Shown: in pieces, positions 16,972 through 26,735 of the stretch
Numbering within the stretch: position 1 is the stretch's first letter
Layout of the letters: every line of letters starts with the position of its first letter
Assembly (NCBI RefSeq): GCF_000485795.1
Contig: NZ_AXZL01000048.1
Location: 1 to 64,000, forward strand
Source of the DNA: Shewanella decolorationis S12
Lineage (GTDB): Bacteria; Pseudomonadota; Gammaproteobacteria; Enterobacterales; Shewanellaceae
Direction: 5' to 3'
Length of the DNA stretch: 64,000 nt
The notes under the pieces: generated by a model
The model's input: the letters and a program-made list of their open reading frames with translations, nothing else
What the model was told of the DNA's origin: nothing
Database searches by the model: none
Position numbers and translations under genes: made by a program

Positions 16972-17483
16972 AGCGTTCTCTCACACTTTTGTCGTTATGA
17001 GTTGGGTAATTGCAGTGGTAACGCTGCAATCGTTTGAGTGAGTCAATAAAGCCCCCACTTAATTTAAGATTATCCTTAAAGTGAAAATAGATAACAAATA
17101 ATGACATGAGATCAAGATCTCAATTCACCAGCTACAGAATAAATGACCGTTAATCCAGGTTTAATTGAAAATATTTAGATTTTAACTTCAAAAACAAATA
17201 ACAAATAAATATATAAACCCAAAACGCGCCAAAAGACATTTTGTCCAACAAGCAAGACCCATTTTGTCTCACATGGGCATGTTGAGGTTATATAAAGCAT
17301 GAGTTTAAAGCCGAAACGAAATAAGAGATGGTTAAAAACACCTCAGATTTACCAGTTTTGGACGGATAGACAGCGATCAAAGCTGACAATGTAAAGATTG
17401 GATAAAAAAGCACTCATCCTGCGGTGTTAAACACACCTAAAGTACAAAGTGCAAAAACAGCGAAATCGCCGCATAGATAGACA
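16972..17483. other. Intergenic region upstream of fdhG, no gene seen
   Basis: About 510 bases between the fdhG start and the hutH terminator are A+T-rich, with no convincing ORF. They hold the fdhG promoter region, including a perfect palindrome at 17107-17122 and two CATTTTGTC direct repeats (17237-17245 and 17260-17268) 23 bp apart. No tRNA or obvious small RNA is visible. Confidence 0.6.
17107..17122. promoter_or_regulatory. Palindromic operator TGAGATC-AA-GATCTCA upstream of fdhG
   Basis: A perfect 16-bp palindrome 136-151 bp upstream of the fdhG start. Its half-site arrangement TGAGA-N6-TCTCA has the spacing of a CRP-family site (TGTGA-N6-TCACA), with one change in each half. A CRP/FNR-family regulator would suit an anaerobic respiratory operon, but the regulator is inferred only. 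Confidence 0.5.
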
Positions 17484-17510
17484 AAAGGCATAGCAAATCG
17501 CTATGCCTTT
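17484..17510. terminator. Terminator downstream of hutH
   Basis: AAAGGCATAGC (17484-17494) and GCTATGCCTTT (17500-17510) form a perfect 11-bp stem with a five-base loop. Read leftward, the hairpin ends in CCTTTTGTCT, about 70 bases after the hutH stop. Confidence 0.82.
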
Positions 17511-17578
17511 CACTTTATTGAGCACTTACTTCGGCACTTTTCACCCCTGGATGGGTTATCGGTGCCAAAGACTGCGTA

Positions 17579-19120
17579 TTACAGACTCGGCAATACGCCT
17601 AGGGGCAAGTAAGCATTGAAGCTGGCGGTATAAAGCAGATCCGTTGCCGCATCGATATCCGGCGCAAAGTATCTGTCTTTATCATAGTAGGCAACCACTT
17701 CGCGTAGCTCGGCCTTCGCCTGCGCCACTGCTTTGCTTGGCATTAACGGCGCACGGAAATCCAAGCCTTGGGCTGCCGCCAATAACTCAACCGCTAACAC
17801 GCCACGGGTATTCTCGCTCATATCCCGTAAACGGCGCGCCGCGAAAGTCGCCATAGACACATGGTCTTCTTGGTTAGCCGAGGTCGGTAAACTGTCGACC
17901 GATGCTGGATGGGCGTAGGTTTTGTTTTCAGAGGCCAATGCCGCCGCCGTCACTTGGGCGATCATAAAGCCCGAGTTCACCCCACCGTTTTTAACCAGGA
18001 AAGGTGGCAGTTTAGACAGGCTAGAGTCGATAAGCAGCGCGATACGACGCTCTGCAATCGCGCCTAATTCGGCAATCGCAATCGCCAAGTTATCGGCGGC
18101 CATAGCAACCGGCTCGGCATGGAAGTTACCGCCGGAGATAATATCGCCAGTATCTTGGAATACCAGCGGGTTATCGGTCACACCGTTGGCTTCTGTGCCT
18201 AAGACCTCGGCCGCTTGACGGATTTGGGTTAAGCACGCACCTAATACCTGTGGTTGGCAGCGCAGTGAGTAAGGATCTTGTACCTTTTCGCAGTTGAGGT
18301 GGCTTAAGCTGATTTCAGACTCTTCGCCCAGCAGATGACGGAACACCATGGCCGCATCGATTTGTCCTTTCTGACCACGGGCCGCATGAATGCGTGGGTC
18401 AAACGGACTGCGGCTACCCATGGCCGCTTCGACGCTCATGGCGCCAATCACTGAGCTTGCAGCAAATAAGTCTTCAGCGTGGAACAGACCTTCCAGCGCC
18501 AGTGCCGTAGAAGCTTGAGTACCATTGAGTAGGGCTAAGCCTTCTTTCGCGGCTAAATCGATTGGCTTAAGGCCCGCGATTTCTAAGCCTTCGGCGGCCG
18601 AAATAATCTGCCCTTGATAGCTCATCTCGCCTTCACCCAACAGCGGCAAACACATATGGGCTAACGGCGCTAAGTCGCCAGAGGCACCCACAGAACCTTT
18701 TTCAGGCACGCAAGGATAAACCTCGGCATTCACTAGGCTGATAAGGAAGTTGATCACTTCTAAGCGGATACCCGAGAAGCCACGGCTTAGGGAGTTGATC
18801 TTTAACACCATCATCAGGCGCACGGTGGCGTCCTGCATGTATTGGCCCGTGCCCGCTGCGTGGGATAACACGATAGAGCGTTGCAGTAATTGCAGATCGT
18901 CCGGGGCAATCTTAGTGTTGGCCAGCAGACCAAAACCCGTGTTGATGCCGTAAACGGTGCGACCTTCATCCAGCACCTTTTGCACGATTTGCGCGCTGGT
19001 GTTGATCTCGGTAATCGCCTCTGGCGCCAGTTCGAGTGTCAGCTTATGGCGGCTGATTTCACGCAGTTGCGCCAGACTTAAACTGCCAGGCGTTAATACT
19101 AAATGATTGACTGATTTCAT
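17579..19120 (-). CDS. hutH: HutH, histidine ammonia-lyase
   Basis: A 513-residue enzyme from ATG 19120 that converts histidine to urocanate and ammonia, the first step of histidine use. The MIO prosthetic group forms from Ala146-Ser147-Gly148 in [15 protein letters not shown]. Other family blocks include [12 protein letters not shown] and [15 protein letters not shown] at 19153 would add 11 residues ([11 protein letters not shown]), but 513 residues agrees with the family (about 510). It follows hutU by 47 bp and ends at a strong terminator, making it the last gene of hutC-hutU-hutH. Confidence 0.96.
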   Translation of the reverse strand: MKSVNHLVLTPGSLSLAQLREISRHKLTLELAPEAITEINTSAQIVQKVLDEGRTVYGINTGFGLLANTKIAPDDLQLLQRSIVLSHAAGTGQYMQDATVRLMMVLKINSLSRGFSGIRLEVINFLISLVNAEVYPCVPEKGSVGASGDLAPLAHMCLPLLGEGEMSYQGQIISAAEGLEIAGLKPIDLAAKEGLALLNGTQASTALALEGLFHAEDLFAASSVIGAMSVEAAMGSRSPFDPRIHAARGQKGQIDAAMVFRHLLGEESEISLSHLNCEKVQDPYSLRCQPQVLGACLTQIRQAAEVLGTEANGVTDNPLVFQDTGDIISGGNFHAEPVAMAADNLAIAIAELGAIAERRIALLIDSSLSKLPPFLVKNGGVNSGFMIAQVTAAALASENKTYAHPASVDSLPTSANQEDHVSMATFAARRLRDMSENTRGVLAVELLAAAQGLDFRAPLMPSKAVAQAKAELREVVAYYDKDRYFAPDIDAATDLLYTASFNAYLPLGVLPSL

Positions 19121-19167
19121 TTTTACATCCGTATTCTTGTCGTTGTTTTTCACGGTTTGTTGAACAG

Positions 19168-20838
19168 TTAGTCTTTAAGCATGGGCAGATCTAAGCCCTG
19201 CTCTTTTGCACAGTTTTTCGCGATCTCGTAACCCGCATCCGCATGGCGCATCACACCTGTCGCAGGGTCGTTCCACAGCACGCGGCCAACACGTTTGGCG
19301 GCGGCTTCAGTACCGTCACACACGATCACTACACCCGAGTGTTGGCTAAAGCCCATGCCGACACCACCACCGTGGTGCAGCGATACCCAAGTCGCGCCGC
19401 TGGCAGTGTTCAGCAGAGCGTTCAGCAATGGCCAGTCAGAGACTGCGTCTGAACCGTCCATCATAGATTCGGTTTCACGGTTAGGGCTGGCGACTGAACC
19501 TGAATCTAAGTGGTCACGACCAATGACGATGGGCGCCGACAGCTCGCCGTTTTTCACCATCTCGTTAAAGGCTTGGGCTAAACGCGCACGGTCCTTTAAG
19601 CCCACCCAGCAGATACGCGCTGGTAGACCTTGGAAGGCGATACGCTCACGGGCCATATCTAACCAGTTGTGTAGGTGTGGATTGTCGGGGATCAGTTCCT
19701 TCACTTTGGCGTCAGTCTTGTAGATATCCTCAGGATCGCCAGACAGGGCCACCCAACGGAACGGGCCGATACCTTCGCAGAACAGTGGACGAATATAAGC
19801 AGGCACAAAACCGGGGAAATCGAACGCGTTTTTAACGCCAGTTTCGAAGGCCATTTGGCGAATGTTGTTACCATAGTCTAAGGTCGCCGCGCCTGCCGCT
19901 TGCAGATCCAGCATGGCTTGCACCTGCACCGCCATCGAGGCTTTAGCCGCTTTTACGACGGCGGCTTCATCGGTTTTACGCATATCAGCGGCTTGCGCCA
20001 TGGTCCAACCCTGTGGCAAATAGCCGTTCAACGGATCGTGGGCAGAGGTTTGGTCGGTGACAACGTCAGGGGTAATGCCACGCTTCACTAATTCGGCAAA
20101 GATATCGGCGGCGTTAGCCAGCAGGCCCACAGATACGGGTTTGCCCGCGGCATTGGCGTCGTTGATCATAACCAAGGCTTCGTCTAATGAAGTGGCCTTT
20201 TTATCAACATAACGGGTACGCAGACGAAAATCGATACGGGTTTCATCCACTTCACAGGCAAGCACTGAGAAACCAGCCATAGTACCGGCCAGCGTTTGCG
20301 CGCCGCCCATACCGCCTAAACCACCGGTGAGGATCCACTTACCGGCAGCCACGCCGCCAAAGTGTTGTTTTGCCACGGCCACGAAGGTTTCGTAGGTACC
20401 TTGGACAATGCCCTGAGTCCCGATATAAATCCACGAACCCGCGGTCATCTGGCCATACATGGCCAGACCTTGCTTATCTAACTCGTTGAAGTGCTCCCAG
20501 TTTGCCCAATGTGGCACTAGGTTAGAGTTAGCAATCAGCACGCGCGGAGCATCAGCGTGGGTGCGGAATACGCCCACAGGTTTGCCCGATTGCACCATTA
20601 AGGTTTCGTCATCTTCGAGGCGTTTGAGCACTTCGATAATCTTGTCGTAGCAGTCCCAGTCGCGGGCCGCGCGGCCGATACCGCCGTAAACCACTAAATC
20701 CTCTGGACGCTCGGCCACATCGGGATGTAAGTTGTTCATTAACATGCGCATTGGCGCTTCGGTTAACCAGCTTTTACAGCTTAGTTGGCTACCATGGGGC
20801 GCAATAATGCGGCGGCTTGGATCGTGTCGCTTGTCCAT
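19168..20838 (-). CDS. hutU: HutU, urocanate hydratase
   Basis: A 556-residue urocanase, the typical length, converting urocanate to imidazolonepropionate with tightly bound NAD+. Family landmarks are [20 protein letters not shown] near the N-terminus, the glycine-rich [21 protein letters not shown] loop, and [14 protein letters not shown]. The ATG at 20838 is chosen because GAGGA lies eight bases upstream; upstream in-frame codons would add 36 residues with no family support. It lies between hutC and hutH on the same strand. Confidence 0.96.
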   Translation of the reverse strand: MDKRHDPSRRIIAPHGSQLSCKSWLTEAPMRMLMNNLHPDVAERPEDLVVYGGIGRAARDWDCYDKIIEVLKRLEDDETLMVQSGKPVGVFRTHADAPRVLIANSNLVPHWANWEHFNELDKQGLAMYGQMTAGSWIYIGTQGIVQGTYETFVAVAKQHFGGVAAGKWILTGGLGGMGGAQTLAGTMAGFSVLACEVDETRIDFRLRTRYVDKKATSLDEALVMINDANAAGKPVSVGLLANAADIFAELVKRGITPDVVTDQTSAHDPLNGYLPQGWTMAQAADMRKTDEAAVVKAAKASMAVQVQAMLDLQAAGAATLDYGNNIRQMAFETGVKNAFDFPGFVPAYIRPLFCEGIGPFRWVALSGDPEDIYKTDAKVKELIPDNPHLHNWLDMARERIAFQGLPARICWVGLKDRARLAQAFNEMVKNGELSAPIVIGRDHLDSGSVASPNRETESMMDGSDAVSDWPLLNALLNTASGATWVSLHHGGGVGMGFSQHSGVVIVCDGTEAAAKRVGRVLWNDPATGVMRHADAGYEIAKNCAKEQGLDLPMLKD

Positions 20839-20961
20839 TGAGATGTCCTCTTTCAACCTGTTGAACTCACTCGCCATTCGGCTAAGTGCTATTGTTTTTA
20901 TTGTGTTTTTGTCGCTAAACATCGGATGAATGCAATAAGCCTTCATCTCTGTTTGCGTACG

Positions 20962-21669
20962 TTATTTATTGAATGTCAGGTGTCCGCCGAGCTTAAAGCG
21001 GCTACCCGGGTGTACTAATTTGGCAAAACTCACCACCCCTTGGCGTGACCAAGTGCGGCGTGAAATCTGTAAACAGGGTTCGGTCGCCGGAATGGCTAAC
21101 CTCTGTTGCAATTCGACACTGGCAATAATGGCTTCGATGGTATGGTGCGCCTCGGTCAGCGGAGCCACCTGCGACAGGTATTCATGGGGTGTCTGCTCGC
21201 TAAAGTCCTGCGCTAGGTAATCGGGCGCAAAGGCGGGATTCACATAACGCTCCTCAACTTGCAGCGGTACGCCCTGCTCGCAATGCACTAACACTGAATG
21301 AAACACCGGACTCCCGAGCTCCAGCGCCAGTGCGATAGCGATAGGCGCGGTGGCATTCACTTGCTCAAGTGCCAATTGCTGCACACTGTAACCATGACCA
21401 CGGTCTTTGATTTCGTCGGCAATGTTGCGGATCGCCAACATGGAGGATTGCGACTTTCGCCCCGCCACAAAGGTGCCCAGCCCCTGTGAGCGCTCAAGCA
21501 CGCCGTTGTCTGTCAGCTCAGTCAGGGCGCGACGCGCCGTCATCCGGCTACAGACAAACAGTTCGGCCAGCTGGTTTTCCGAGGGGACACGGGCATTTTC
21601 TTCCCACTCACCAGACTCGATACAGCCAATGATATATTGCTTAATTTCTGCAAACTTAGGCGTAGCCAA
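20962..21669 (-). CDS. hutC: HutC, GntR-family histidine utilisation repressor
   Basis: A 235-residue regulator with an N-terminal GntR winged helix (about residues 8-70, RVPSENQLAELFVCSRMTARRALTEL) and a C-terminal UTRA ligand domain (about 90-230). HutC represses hut genes and is released by urocanate. It is divergent from hutI, with the HutC-type palindrome CTTGTATATACAAG between them, so it probably represses both hutI and its own hutC-hutU-hutH unit. A 123-bp gap separates it from hutU. Confidence 0.94.
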   Translation of the reverse strand: MATPKFAEIKQYIIGCIESGEWEENARVPSENQLAELFVCSRMTARRALTELTDNGVLERSQGLGTFVAGRKSQSSMLAIRNIADEIKDRGHGYSVQQLALEQVNATAPIAIALALELGSPVFHSVLVHCEQGVPLQVEERYVNPAFAPDYLAQDFSEQTPHEYLSQVAPLTEAHHTIEAIIASVELQQRLAIPATEPCLQISRRTWSRQGVVSFAKLVHPGSRFKLGGHLTFNK

Positions 21670-21774
21670 AACACTTCCTCAAGATAAAATCTACCTAGGT
21701 TTGGCGTGGTAGGTACTCACACACCAAAACACTGAGCCACTTTCAAACGTTCAAAATTGCGGCTACAATCCTAG

Positions 21775-21788
21775 CTTGTATATACAAG
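21775..21788. promoter_or_regulatory. HutC operator
   Basis: CTTGTATATACAAG is a perfect 14-bp palindrome in the hutC-hutI divergent spacer. It matches the TGTATATACA core reported for HutC operators in other proteobacteria. A further half-site, ATACAAGCT (21792-21800), pairs with AGCTTGTAT (21774-21782) as a second overlapping inverted repeat. Confidence 0.8.
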
Positions 21789-21866
21789 TAAATACAAGCT
21801 AGCTCACATAACTTTCGATAATAAAGAGTTTGCGGGGCCAAAAAGCCAACGCAGCGAGGGATAACA

Positions 21867-23093
21867 ATGTCTTGGGATCAGGTTTGGATAGACGTTAACG
21901 TAGCAACAATGGACCCTTCCATATCAGCACCTTACGGCGCAATTACCAATGCGGCTATCGCAGTTAAAGACGGTAAAATTGCCTGGTTAGGCCCACGCAG
22001 CGAGCTGCCCGCCTTCGATGTGTTGTCCATTCCTGTTTACAGGGGCAAGGGCGGTTGGATCACTCCAGGGCTGATTGATGCCCACACCCATTTGGTCTTT
22101 GCCGGTAATCGTGCCAACGAATTCGAGCTACGCCTAAAGGGCGCCACCTACGAGGAAATCGCCCGTGCTGGCGGCGGGATTATTTCCACGGTTAACGCCT
22201 GCCGCGAAGCCGATGAAGCCGAACTATTTGACCTCGGGCGCCAACGTTTAAATGCCTTGGCGAAGGAAGGCGTTACCACGGTTGAGATTAAATCTGGCTA
22301 TGGCTTAGATACCGAAACCGAACTCAAAATCCTACGCGTGGCCCGCGAACTCGGCCAACATCACCATGTGGATGTAAAGACCACCTTCCTCGGTGCCCAT
22401 GCGGTGCCACCCGAATTTAAAGACAATAGCGACGGCTATGTCGACTTAATAATCAATAAAATGCTGCCTGCGGTGATTGCCGAGAATCTTGCCGATGCGG
22501 TGGATGTGTTCTGTGAGAATATCGCCTTTAACCTAGAGCAAACCGAGCGCGTACTGAGCGCCGCCAATGCGGCTGGCCTGCAAGTTAAACTGCACGCCGA
22601 GCAATTATCCAATATGGGCGGCTCTGAATTAGCCGCACGTTTAGGGGCTAAGTCGGTCGATCATATTGAATATTTGGATGAGGCTGGCGTTAAAGCCCTA
22701 AGTGAAAGTGGCACCTGCGCCGTGCTGTTACCGGGCGCGTTTTACTTTTTGCGGGAAACCCAAAAACCGCCTATCGATTTACTGCGCCAATACGGCGTAC
22801 CTATGGTGCTCGCCAGCGACTTTAATCCCGGCTCATCGCCCATCTGCTCGACCCTGTTGATGCTTAACATGGGTTGCACCCTGTTCCGCTTAACCCCAGA
22901 GGAAGCACTTGCGGGTTTAACATTGAATGCCGCCAAGGCACTAGGGATTGAAGAGAATGTCGGCAGTTTAGTGGTCGGCAAACAGGCGGATTTCTGTCTA
23001 TGGGATATCGCCACCCCAGCACAACTCGCCTATAGCTACGGCGTGAATCCCTGCAAGGATGTAGTGAAAAACGGTAAGTTAATTCATCAATAA
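21867..23093 (+). CDS. hutI: HutI, imidazolonepropionase
   Basis: A 408-residue amidohydrolase that opens imidazolonepropionate to N-formimino-L-glutamate, the third hut step. The metal-binding HTH is in [10 protein letters not shown] (His73, His75). Other family blocks are [14 protein letters not shown] and the catalytic aspartate region [20 protein letters not shown] before the ATG is a good ribosome-binding site. It is divergent from hutC and has its own terminator. hutG or hutF is not in the window, so the last hut step must be encoded elsewhere. Confidence 0.96.
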   Translation: MSWDQVWIDVNVATMDPSISAPYGAITNAAIAVKDGKIAWLGPRSELPAFDVLSIPVYRGKGGWITPGLIDAHTHLVFAGNRANEFELRLKGATYEEIARAGGGIISTVNACREADEAELFDLGRQRLNALAKEGVTTVEIKSGYGLDTETELKILRVARELGQHHHVDVKTTFLGAHAVPPEFKDNSDGYVDLIINKMLPAVIAENLADAVDVFCENIAFNLEQTERVLSAANAAGLQVKLHAEQLSNMGGSELAARLGAKSVDHIEYLDEAGVKALSESGTCAVLLPGAFYFLRETQKPPIDLLRQYGVPMVLASDFNPGSSPICSTLLMLNMGCTLFRLTPEEALAGLTLNAAKALGIEENVGSLVVGKQADFCLWDIATPAQLAYSYGVNPCKDVVKNGKLIHQ

Positions 23094-23107
23094 CTATCGG
23101 TTCAGCT

Positions 23108-23142
23108 AAACAAGGTCGCCATGGATACTGGCGGCCTTGTTT
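23108..23142 (+). terminator. Terminator downstream of hutI
   Basis: AAACAAGGTCGCC (23108-23120) and GGCGGCCTTGTTT (23130-23142) pair over 13 positions, including one G-T pair. The T-rich 3' arm follows the hutI stop by 15 bases. Confidence 0.8.
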
Positions 23143-23159
23143 AGTCATCATATCTGCGG

Positions 23160-23912
23160 TTATTGAGCGCCATTTTCTAACTGCTCATCTTGTTGTTTTA
23201 CCAGCTTATGCTCGCCTTCATTACAGCCGATTTTCCAGTAACTTGATGTATAAAAATGGCTTTTCGGTAAGTCGTATGTTTGCTTTAGCAGCTTTCTTAG
23301 GGCGCGCATACTGCTAAATTCGCAGGCGAGCCATACGGCGCCTTGCCCCTCAAGTTTTGGCAACTGGGCAATGCGTTCGGCTAAGGGCTTACCTTCTGGG
23401 TCGGCCTCTGGATTAATCACCCAATGCAATTGCACATGGCTAGGATGCTCTAAGGGCTGAATATCGGCTTCACTTAGCACCTCAATCACAGCGTAACCCA
23501 CTGCATTGCTTGGCAATTGCGCCAAGTTCACGCTGATGGCGGGCAAGGCCGTCATATCCCCTGCCAGTAAAAACCATTCGGCATCTAAGTTGATCAGTTT
23601 TTTCAGTCCGGGGCCACCGATTTGGATGGTATCCCCAATCTCGGTCGACTTTGCCCAACGGGATGCGGGGCCATCGGTATCGTGCAGCACAAAGTCCACA
23701 TCGATTTCGTTCATCCGCTGCTGACGAATGGTATAAGTGCGCATTAATGGCCGCTCATCCCCCGGCTGCGGAAATAGTAATTTGATATAGGCGCTTTCTT
23801 GATCGGCGGGAAAACCTGCAAAGCCAGCGCCGCCTAAGGTGATACGTAGCATATGTGGCGTGACTTGGGTTTTACCTATCACGGTCAATTCGCGCGGAGC
23901 GGGTCTGTTCAT
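23160..23912 (-). CDS. Siderophore-interacting protein (SIP family ferric-siderophore reductase)
   Basis: A 250-residue flavoprotein of the ViuB/YqjH family, which reduces ferric siderophores in the cytoplasm to release iron. The FAD-binding block is RPLMRTYTIRQQR, followed by FVLHDTDGPASRWA. The C-terminal SIP half carries WLACEFSSMRALRKLL and ends with the FYTSSYWKIGCNEGEH motif that forms the active-site lid in YqjH-like enzymes. It lies 35 bp after a marR gene on the same strand, so the two are probably one operon. No Fur box was seen. Confidence 0.92.
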   Translation of the reverse strand: MNRPAPRELTVIGKTQVTPHMLRITLGGAGFAGFPADQESAYIKLLFPQPGDERPLMRTYTIRQQRMNEIDVDFVLHDTDGPASRWAKSTEIGDTIQIGGPGLKKLINLDAEWFLLAGDMTALPAISVNLAQLPSNAVGYAVIEVLSEADIQPLEHPSHVQLHWVINPEADPEGKPLAERIAQLPKLEGQGAVWLACEFSSMRALRKLLKQTYDLPKSHFYTSSYWKIGCNEGEHKLVKQQDEQLENGAQ

Positions 23913-23947
23913 ACTTAAACTCCAAAAAGATAAATAGCACTCAATTT

Positions 23948-24376
23948 TTAGCTTTCCGCCACGCTATCGCTGATCTGGTTGGCAATACGGATGAACACCG
24001 CAATTTCATCCTGATCGAGTGCTTGGGTCATATGGGCAACGGTGGCTTTTTCGGCGGCAATAATTTGCGTCATCAACTGCTCGCCCTGCGCCGTCGGTCT
24101 CAGCAACTGACTACGGCCATCCTTAGGATTATCGACCTTGAGGATATAACCACCCTGCTGTAGCTCATTGAGCACCCGCGTAATTTGGGCTTTATCCCGC
24201 TGCATACGCAGGGCAATAGACTGCGCCGTGGCCTCGGGATGACGGTAAATCCCCTTGAGCGCCCGAATATGGGTGACAGGTAATTCAATCTGCTGCGCGG
24301 CAATATCCGCACGCAGCTGTTTTTTGTAGGCATGCACTAATCTGTGCAAGGTTTCACCGAGGGAAATAGCAGACAT
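23948..24376 (-). CDS. MarR-family transcriptional regulator
   Basis: A 142-residue winged-helix regulator. The recognition region KGIYRHPEATAQSIALRMQRDKAQITRVLNEL is followed by the wing GGYILKVDNPKDGRSQLLRPT, with the DxRS-type MarR signature. It precedes the siderophore-interacting protein gene and has two TTGAC-type palindromes just upstream, so autoregulation and control of the SIP gene is likely. The effector is not evident. Confidence 0.9.
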   Translation of the reverse strand: MSAISLGETLHRLVHAYKKQLRADIAAQQIELPVTHIRALKGIYRHPEATAQSIALRMQRDKAQITRVLNELQQGGYILKVDNPKDGRSQLLRPTAQGEQLMTQIIAAEKATVAHMTQALDQDEIAVFIRIANQISDSVAES

Positions 24377-24394
24377 AATGGCATCTCGATATAG

Positions 24395-24435
24395 TTGACA
24401 ATATCAACAATACCGAGATTAATTGACAGTGTCAA
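24395..24435. promoter_or_regulatory. Paired MarR operators TTGACA-ATA-TCAA and TTGACA-GTG-TCAA
   Basis: TTGACAATATCAA (24395-24407) and TTGACAGTGTCAA (24423-24435) are two 13-bp inverted repeats with centres 28 bp apart. They begin 19 bp upstream of the marR start. Duplicated palindromes at this position are typical of MarR autoregulation. Confidence 0.7.
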
Positions 24436-24445
24436 CCATTTGAAA

Positions 24446-24988
24446 TTAGAAACCGTATTTTTGACTTACATCAGCTAGCAATGCCTGCCATTTAGGATAG
24501 TTTGATAACTCTCCATTCCATGGCGCCATTGTCTTTTCTATTTCTGGTTTTTGGCCTTGTTTTAACTGATATAAATAGGCAAACGCTGAAGCTCGATAAT
24601 TAGCAAGGCAATGAACTAACACATTTTTCCCCTTATGCTGATCCATTGCTGTAAAGAAGGCTTCAACATCTTCTACTTTAGGGTTTTGCCAATCCACGGG
24701 AATATACACGTACTCCATTCCAGCCTGAGTCACGAGTTTTCTTTCATCTGGATGGGCATCTTTATTACTATCGGGCATAAGATTGATCACCACATCCACG
24801 CCCGCCTGTTTAAGCTGCGCAAACTGTTGCTCACTCGGTAAGCCCGAGCTTAATAACTGCGGCGCTTGCTGTTGTAATGCCCTCACTTGCTTTATCTTTT
24901 CAACCGATTCAGATTCAATAGTGGCATTCGCCAGCGGAGCCCCTAAAAGCAGGGCAAAAACAAGACTCGAAAGTGCGGTTTTCCTCAT
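24446..24988 (-). CDS. Exported dual-specificity-phosphatase-like (BLH/DUF442-type) protein
   Basis: A 180-residue protein with a signal peptide (residues 1-22, PLANATIES). The fold resembles cysteine phosphatases: SSGLPSEQQFAQLKQAGVDVVINL, the EYVYIPVDW strand and the P-loop VLVHCLANYRASAF. The loop has Cys-X4-Arg rather than the Cys-X5-Arg of classical tyrosine phosphatases, a spacing seen in the beta-lactamase hydrolase-like proteins of this fold. A periplasmic location is unusual for a phosphatase. Substrate is unknown. The gene stands alone, 69 bp upstream of the marR start, on the same strand. Confidence 0.78.
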   Translation of the reverse strand: MRKTALSSLVFALLLGAPLANATIESESVEKIKQVRALQQQAPQLLSSGLPSEQQFAQLKQAGVDVVINLMPDSNKDAHPDERKLVTQAGMEYVYIPVDWQNPKVEDVEAFFTAMDQHKGKNVLVHCLANYRASAFAYLYQLKQGQKPEIEKTMAPWNGELSNYPKWQALLADVSQKYGF

Positions 24989-25242
24989 CTACAACTCCTT
25001 GGTTAACATAAAAAATCATAGGCTTGCTTAATGCTCTGATAATCCCTTATCAGCTAAGTTCAGCAAATATCGCAACCGATGCAAAAACCTTTGAGCAAGT
25101 ACTCATTTTTGGCATTAGTCGGTTTTATAAAAAATGACTTGCTAGCCTTCATGATTGAGAAGGAATAAGACATGCTTTCTCTGTTAGATATGAATTAGGT
25201 GCTTTATTGTATTATGTCGATGGGAATCCATTTGAAAGCTAC

Positions 25243-25815
25243 CTATTTGAGAGTGGTTGCCCTCGCCTCTGAAATAAACTGGCTAATGCGGCCTGCGCAT
25301 TCTTTCGCTTCATGGTCCCTCATAAAACTACAGATATCGACTTTTAAACCATCAGGCATTTGTAAGGTGACAAAAGGTTGGTCGTAGTCAGAATTTTGTG
25401 CTGGCAATCCAACCTTTGTGATTTCAATTCGGTCGAGTGAATATACGGTTACTTGCTGGCTTATCAGGTTGCGCCGCGTTAGTACAACTTCATTTGTCAC
25501 TGCATTAATCCGCAACTCTATCGACATGGCTAAGCCAGCAAACCAGAGGGAGAATATAATAATCGCAGTAGGTAACAGGCACAAAAACAAGGCATGAATA
25601 CCGAGAAACAACAAAGCAGGAGGATTTGACCAATCTATTTGCAGCCAATGAGATAGAAAATACCCGAGCGGAAGCAGAGGAGTTAACCCCCCAACCAAAC
25701 CTACTAATAACCTGAGCCAGCCCGGAATAGGATTATGATAAAAGATCGCCCGCTCTTGATAGAGCAGGCAATCATCTCTTTTTCGCAGTGAGTTAAGCCA
25801 TGCCATTAATGCCAT
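25243..25815 (-). CDS. Membrane protein with PH-like C-terminal domain, unrecognised
   Basis: A 190-residue protein. Residues about 32-95 contain two hydrophobic helices (LRLLVGLVGGLTPLLPLGYF and LLFLGIHALFLCLLPTAIII). The C-terminal part, about 100-175 (IELRINAVTNEVVLTRRNLISQQVTVYSLDRIEI), has the strand pattern of bacterial PH-like domains found after paired membrane helices. It is 42 bp downstream of another small two-helix membrane gene on the same strand, and the two may act together. No function is assigned. Confidence 0.65.
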   Translation of the reverse strand: MALMAWLNSLRKRDDCLLYQERAIFYHNPIPGWLRLLVGLVGGLTPLLPLGYFLSHWLQIDWSNPPALLFLGIHALFLCLLPTAIIIFSLWFAGLAMSIELRINAVTNEVVLTRRNLISQQVTVYSLDRIEITKVGLPAQNSDYDQPFVTLQMPDGLKVDICSFMRDHEAKECAGRISQFISEARATTLK

Positions 25816-25857
25816 CCTAACGACATGCGGATAAGTAAAATATCTCAGAAGAGAAGC

Positions 25858-26436
25858 TTAGTTTAAAACCCTTTGCTCATCATCAACTTGATGATAAAAC
25901 TTAACTTCTTTAATCTTTTGCTCTGACTCTTCTTCCGTTAGCACTTCTTGCTTAACTAGCCATTTGAATTTGTTGATCTCATTATTCAACTCATTCTCAG
26001 GGTTGATATCAGCATACCAATGGGCCAACTGTGCTTTGCGGCGCGCCATTAACTCTTCAATCAAGGCATCATGATGCTTGTCTTTGATAATAAAGATATT
26101 GGCACCCTCAGCTTTAAATACAGTGTAAGTTACCTTGGTCATTAGTGCCCATGTTAAGCAGGCAGCCCCAATAAATATCCACATGGGGTCAAAGTAAAAG
26201 GCGCCTCGCGTAAAACTGCCATAGCCACTTTGAAACAGGCCAAGCAAGATCCACAATACACCTACGTTTCTAAGCCAATCATTTTGCTCAGTTTGCTCTG
26301 AACGTTTAAGGGGTAAATCACCGTAATAAACTTCAACATCCCCTTTAGCGGATCCATCTTCATAGGCGTATTCAAACTGCTCTTGCCCTAAGCGAAAAGT
26401 ATGTTTGTTTTTTCCCTTCTTTTGTATAACTTCCAT
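25858..26436 (-). CDS. Two-helix membrane protein with charged C-terminus, unrecognised
   Basis: A 192-residue protein from ATG 26436, which has AAAAGGAC six bases upstream; an upstream in-frame start would add ten residues. Residues about 1-55 form a soluble beta-rich segment. Two membrane helices lie at about 70-125 (VGVLWILLGLFQSGYG and MWIFIGAACLTWALM), and a long charged helix (EELMARRKAQLAHW, KFKWLVKQEVLTEEESEQKIKE) follows. The last region resembles an SHOCT-type short C-terminal motif (FKWLVKQEVLTEEE), often seen in membrane proteins of unknown role. The 299-bp gap upstream holds only a CRP-like site for the neighbouring gene. Confidence 0.68.
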   Translation of the reverse strand: MEVIQKKGKNKHTFRLGQEQFEYAYEDGSAKGDVEVYYGDLPLKRSEQTEQNDWLRNVGVLWILLGLFQSGYGSFTRGAFYFDPMWIFIGAACLTWALMTKVTYTVFKAEGANIFIIKDKHHDALIEELMARRKAQLAHWYADINPENELNNEINKFKWLVKQEVLTEEESEQKIKEVKFYHQVDDEQRVLN

Positions 26437-26643
26437 TTTTTGTCCTTTTATTGCTCGCTCATCCAAAACAATGAGATTTAAGCAACTTATACATTAAGCC
26501 GTCAACAAATTAGCAACAAATTACGATTTAAAGCAGTAATAAAATGAAAGTCGTGGCTTACAGCGCTGGCTTTAATCCACTCAAAACGAGTAACAAAAGT
26601 TATACGGTTTGAGTGCAATAAACTGTTAGGATAACCGTTCAAA

Positions 26644-26659
26644 TTTGAGCTTGATCACA
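26644..26659. promoter_or_regulatory. CRP-like site upstream of DUF885 lipoprotein gene
   Basis: Complement of TTTGAGCTTGATCACA reads TGTGATCAAGCTCAAA, which matches TGTGA-N6-TCACA in eight of ten positions. It lies about 77-92 bp before the chosen start of the DUF885 gene. Confidence 0.45.
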
Positions 26660-26735
26660 CTAATCACGGTTTAACGCTTGCGGCACAAGTCCAACAACGG
26701 ATTTGCCACAATGTTTTTGTATGAGTAACCTGATG

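Noticed and set aside
17160..17220. A+T-rich tract upstream of fdhG as a replication origin or prophage site.
   Set aside because: There are no DnaA-box clusters, iterons or integrase; it is explained better as a long promoter region.
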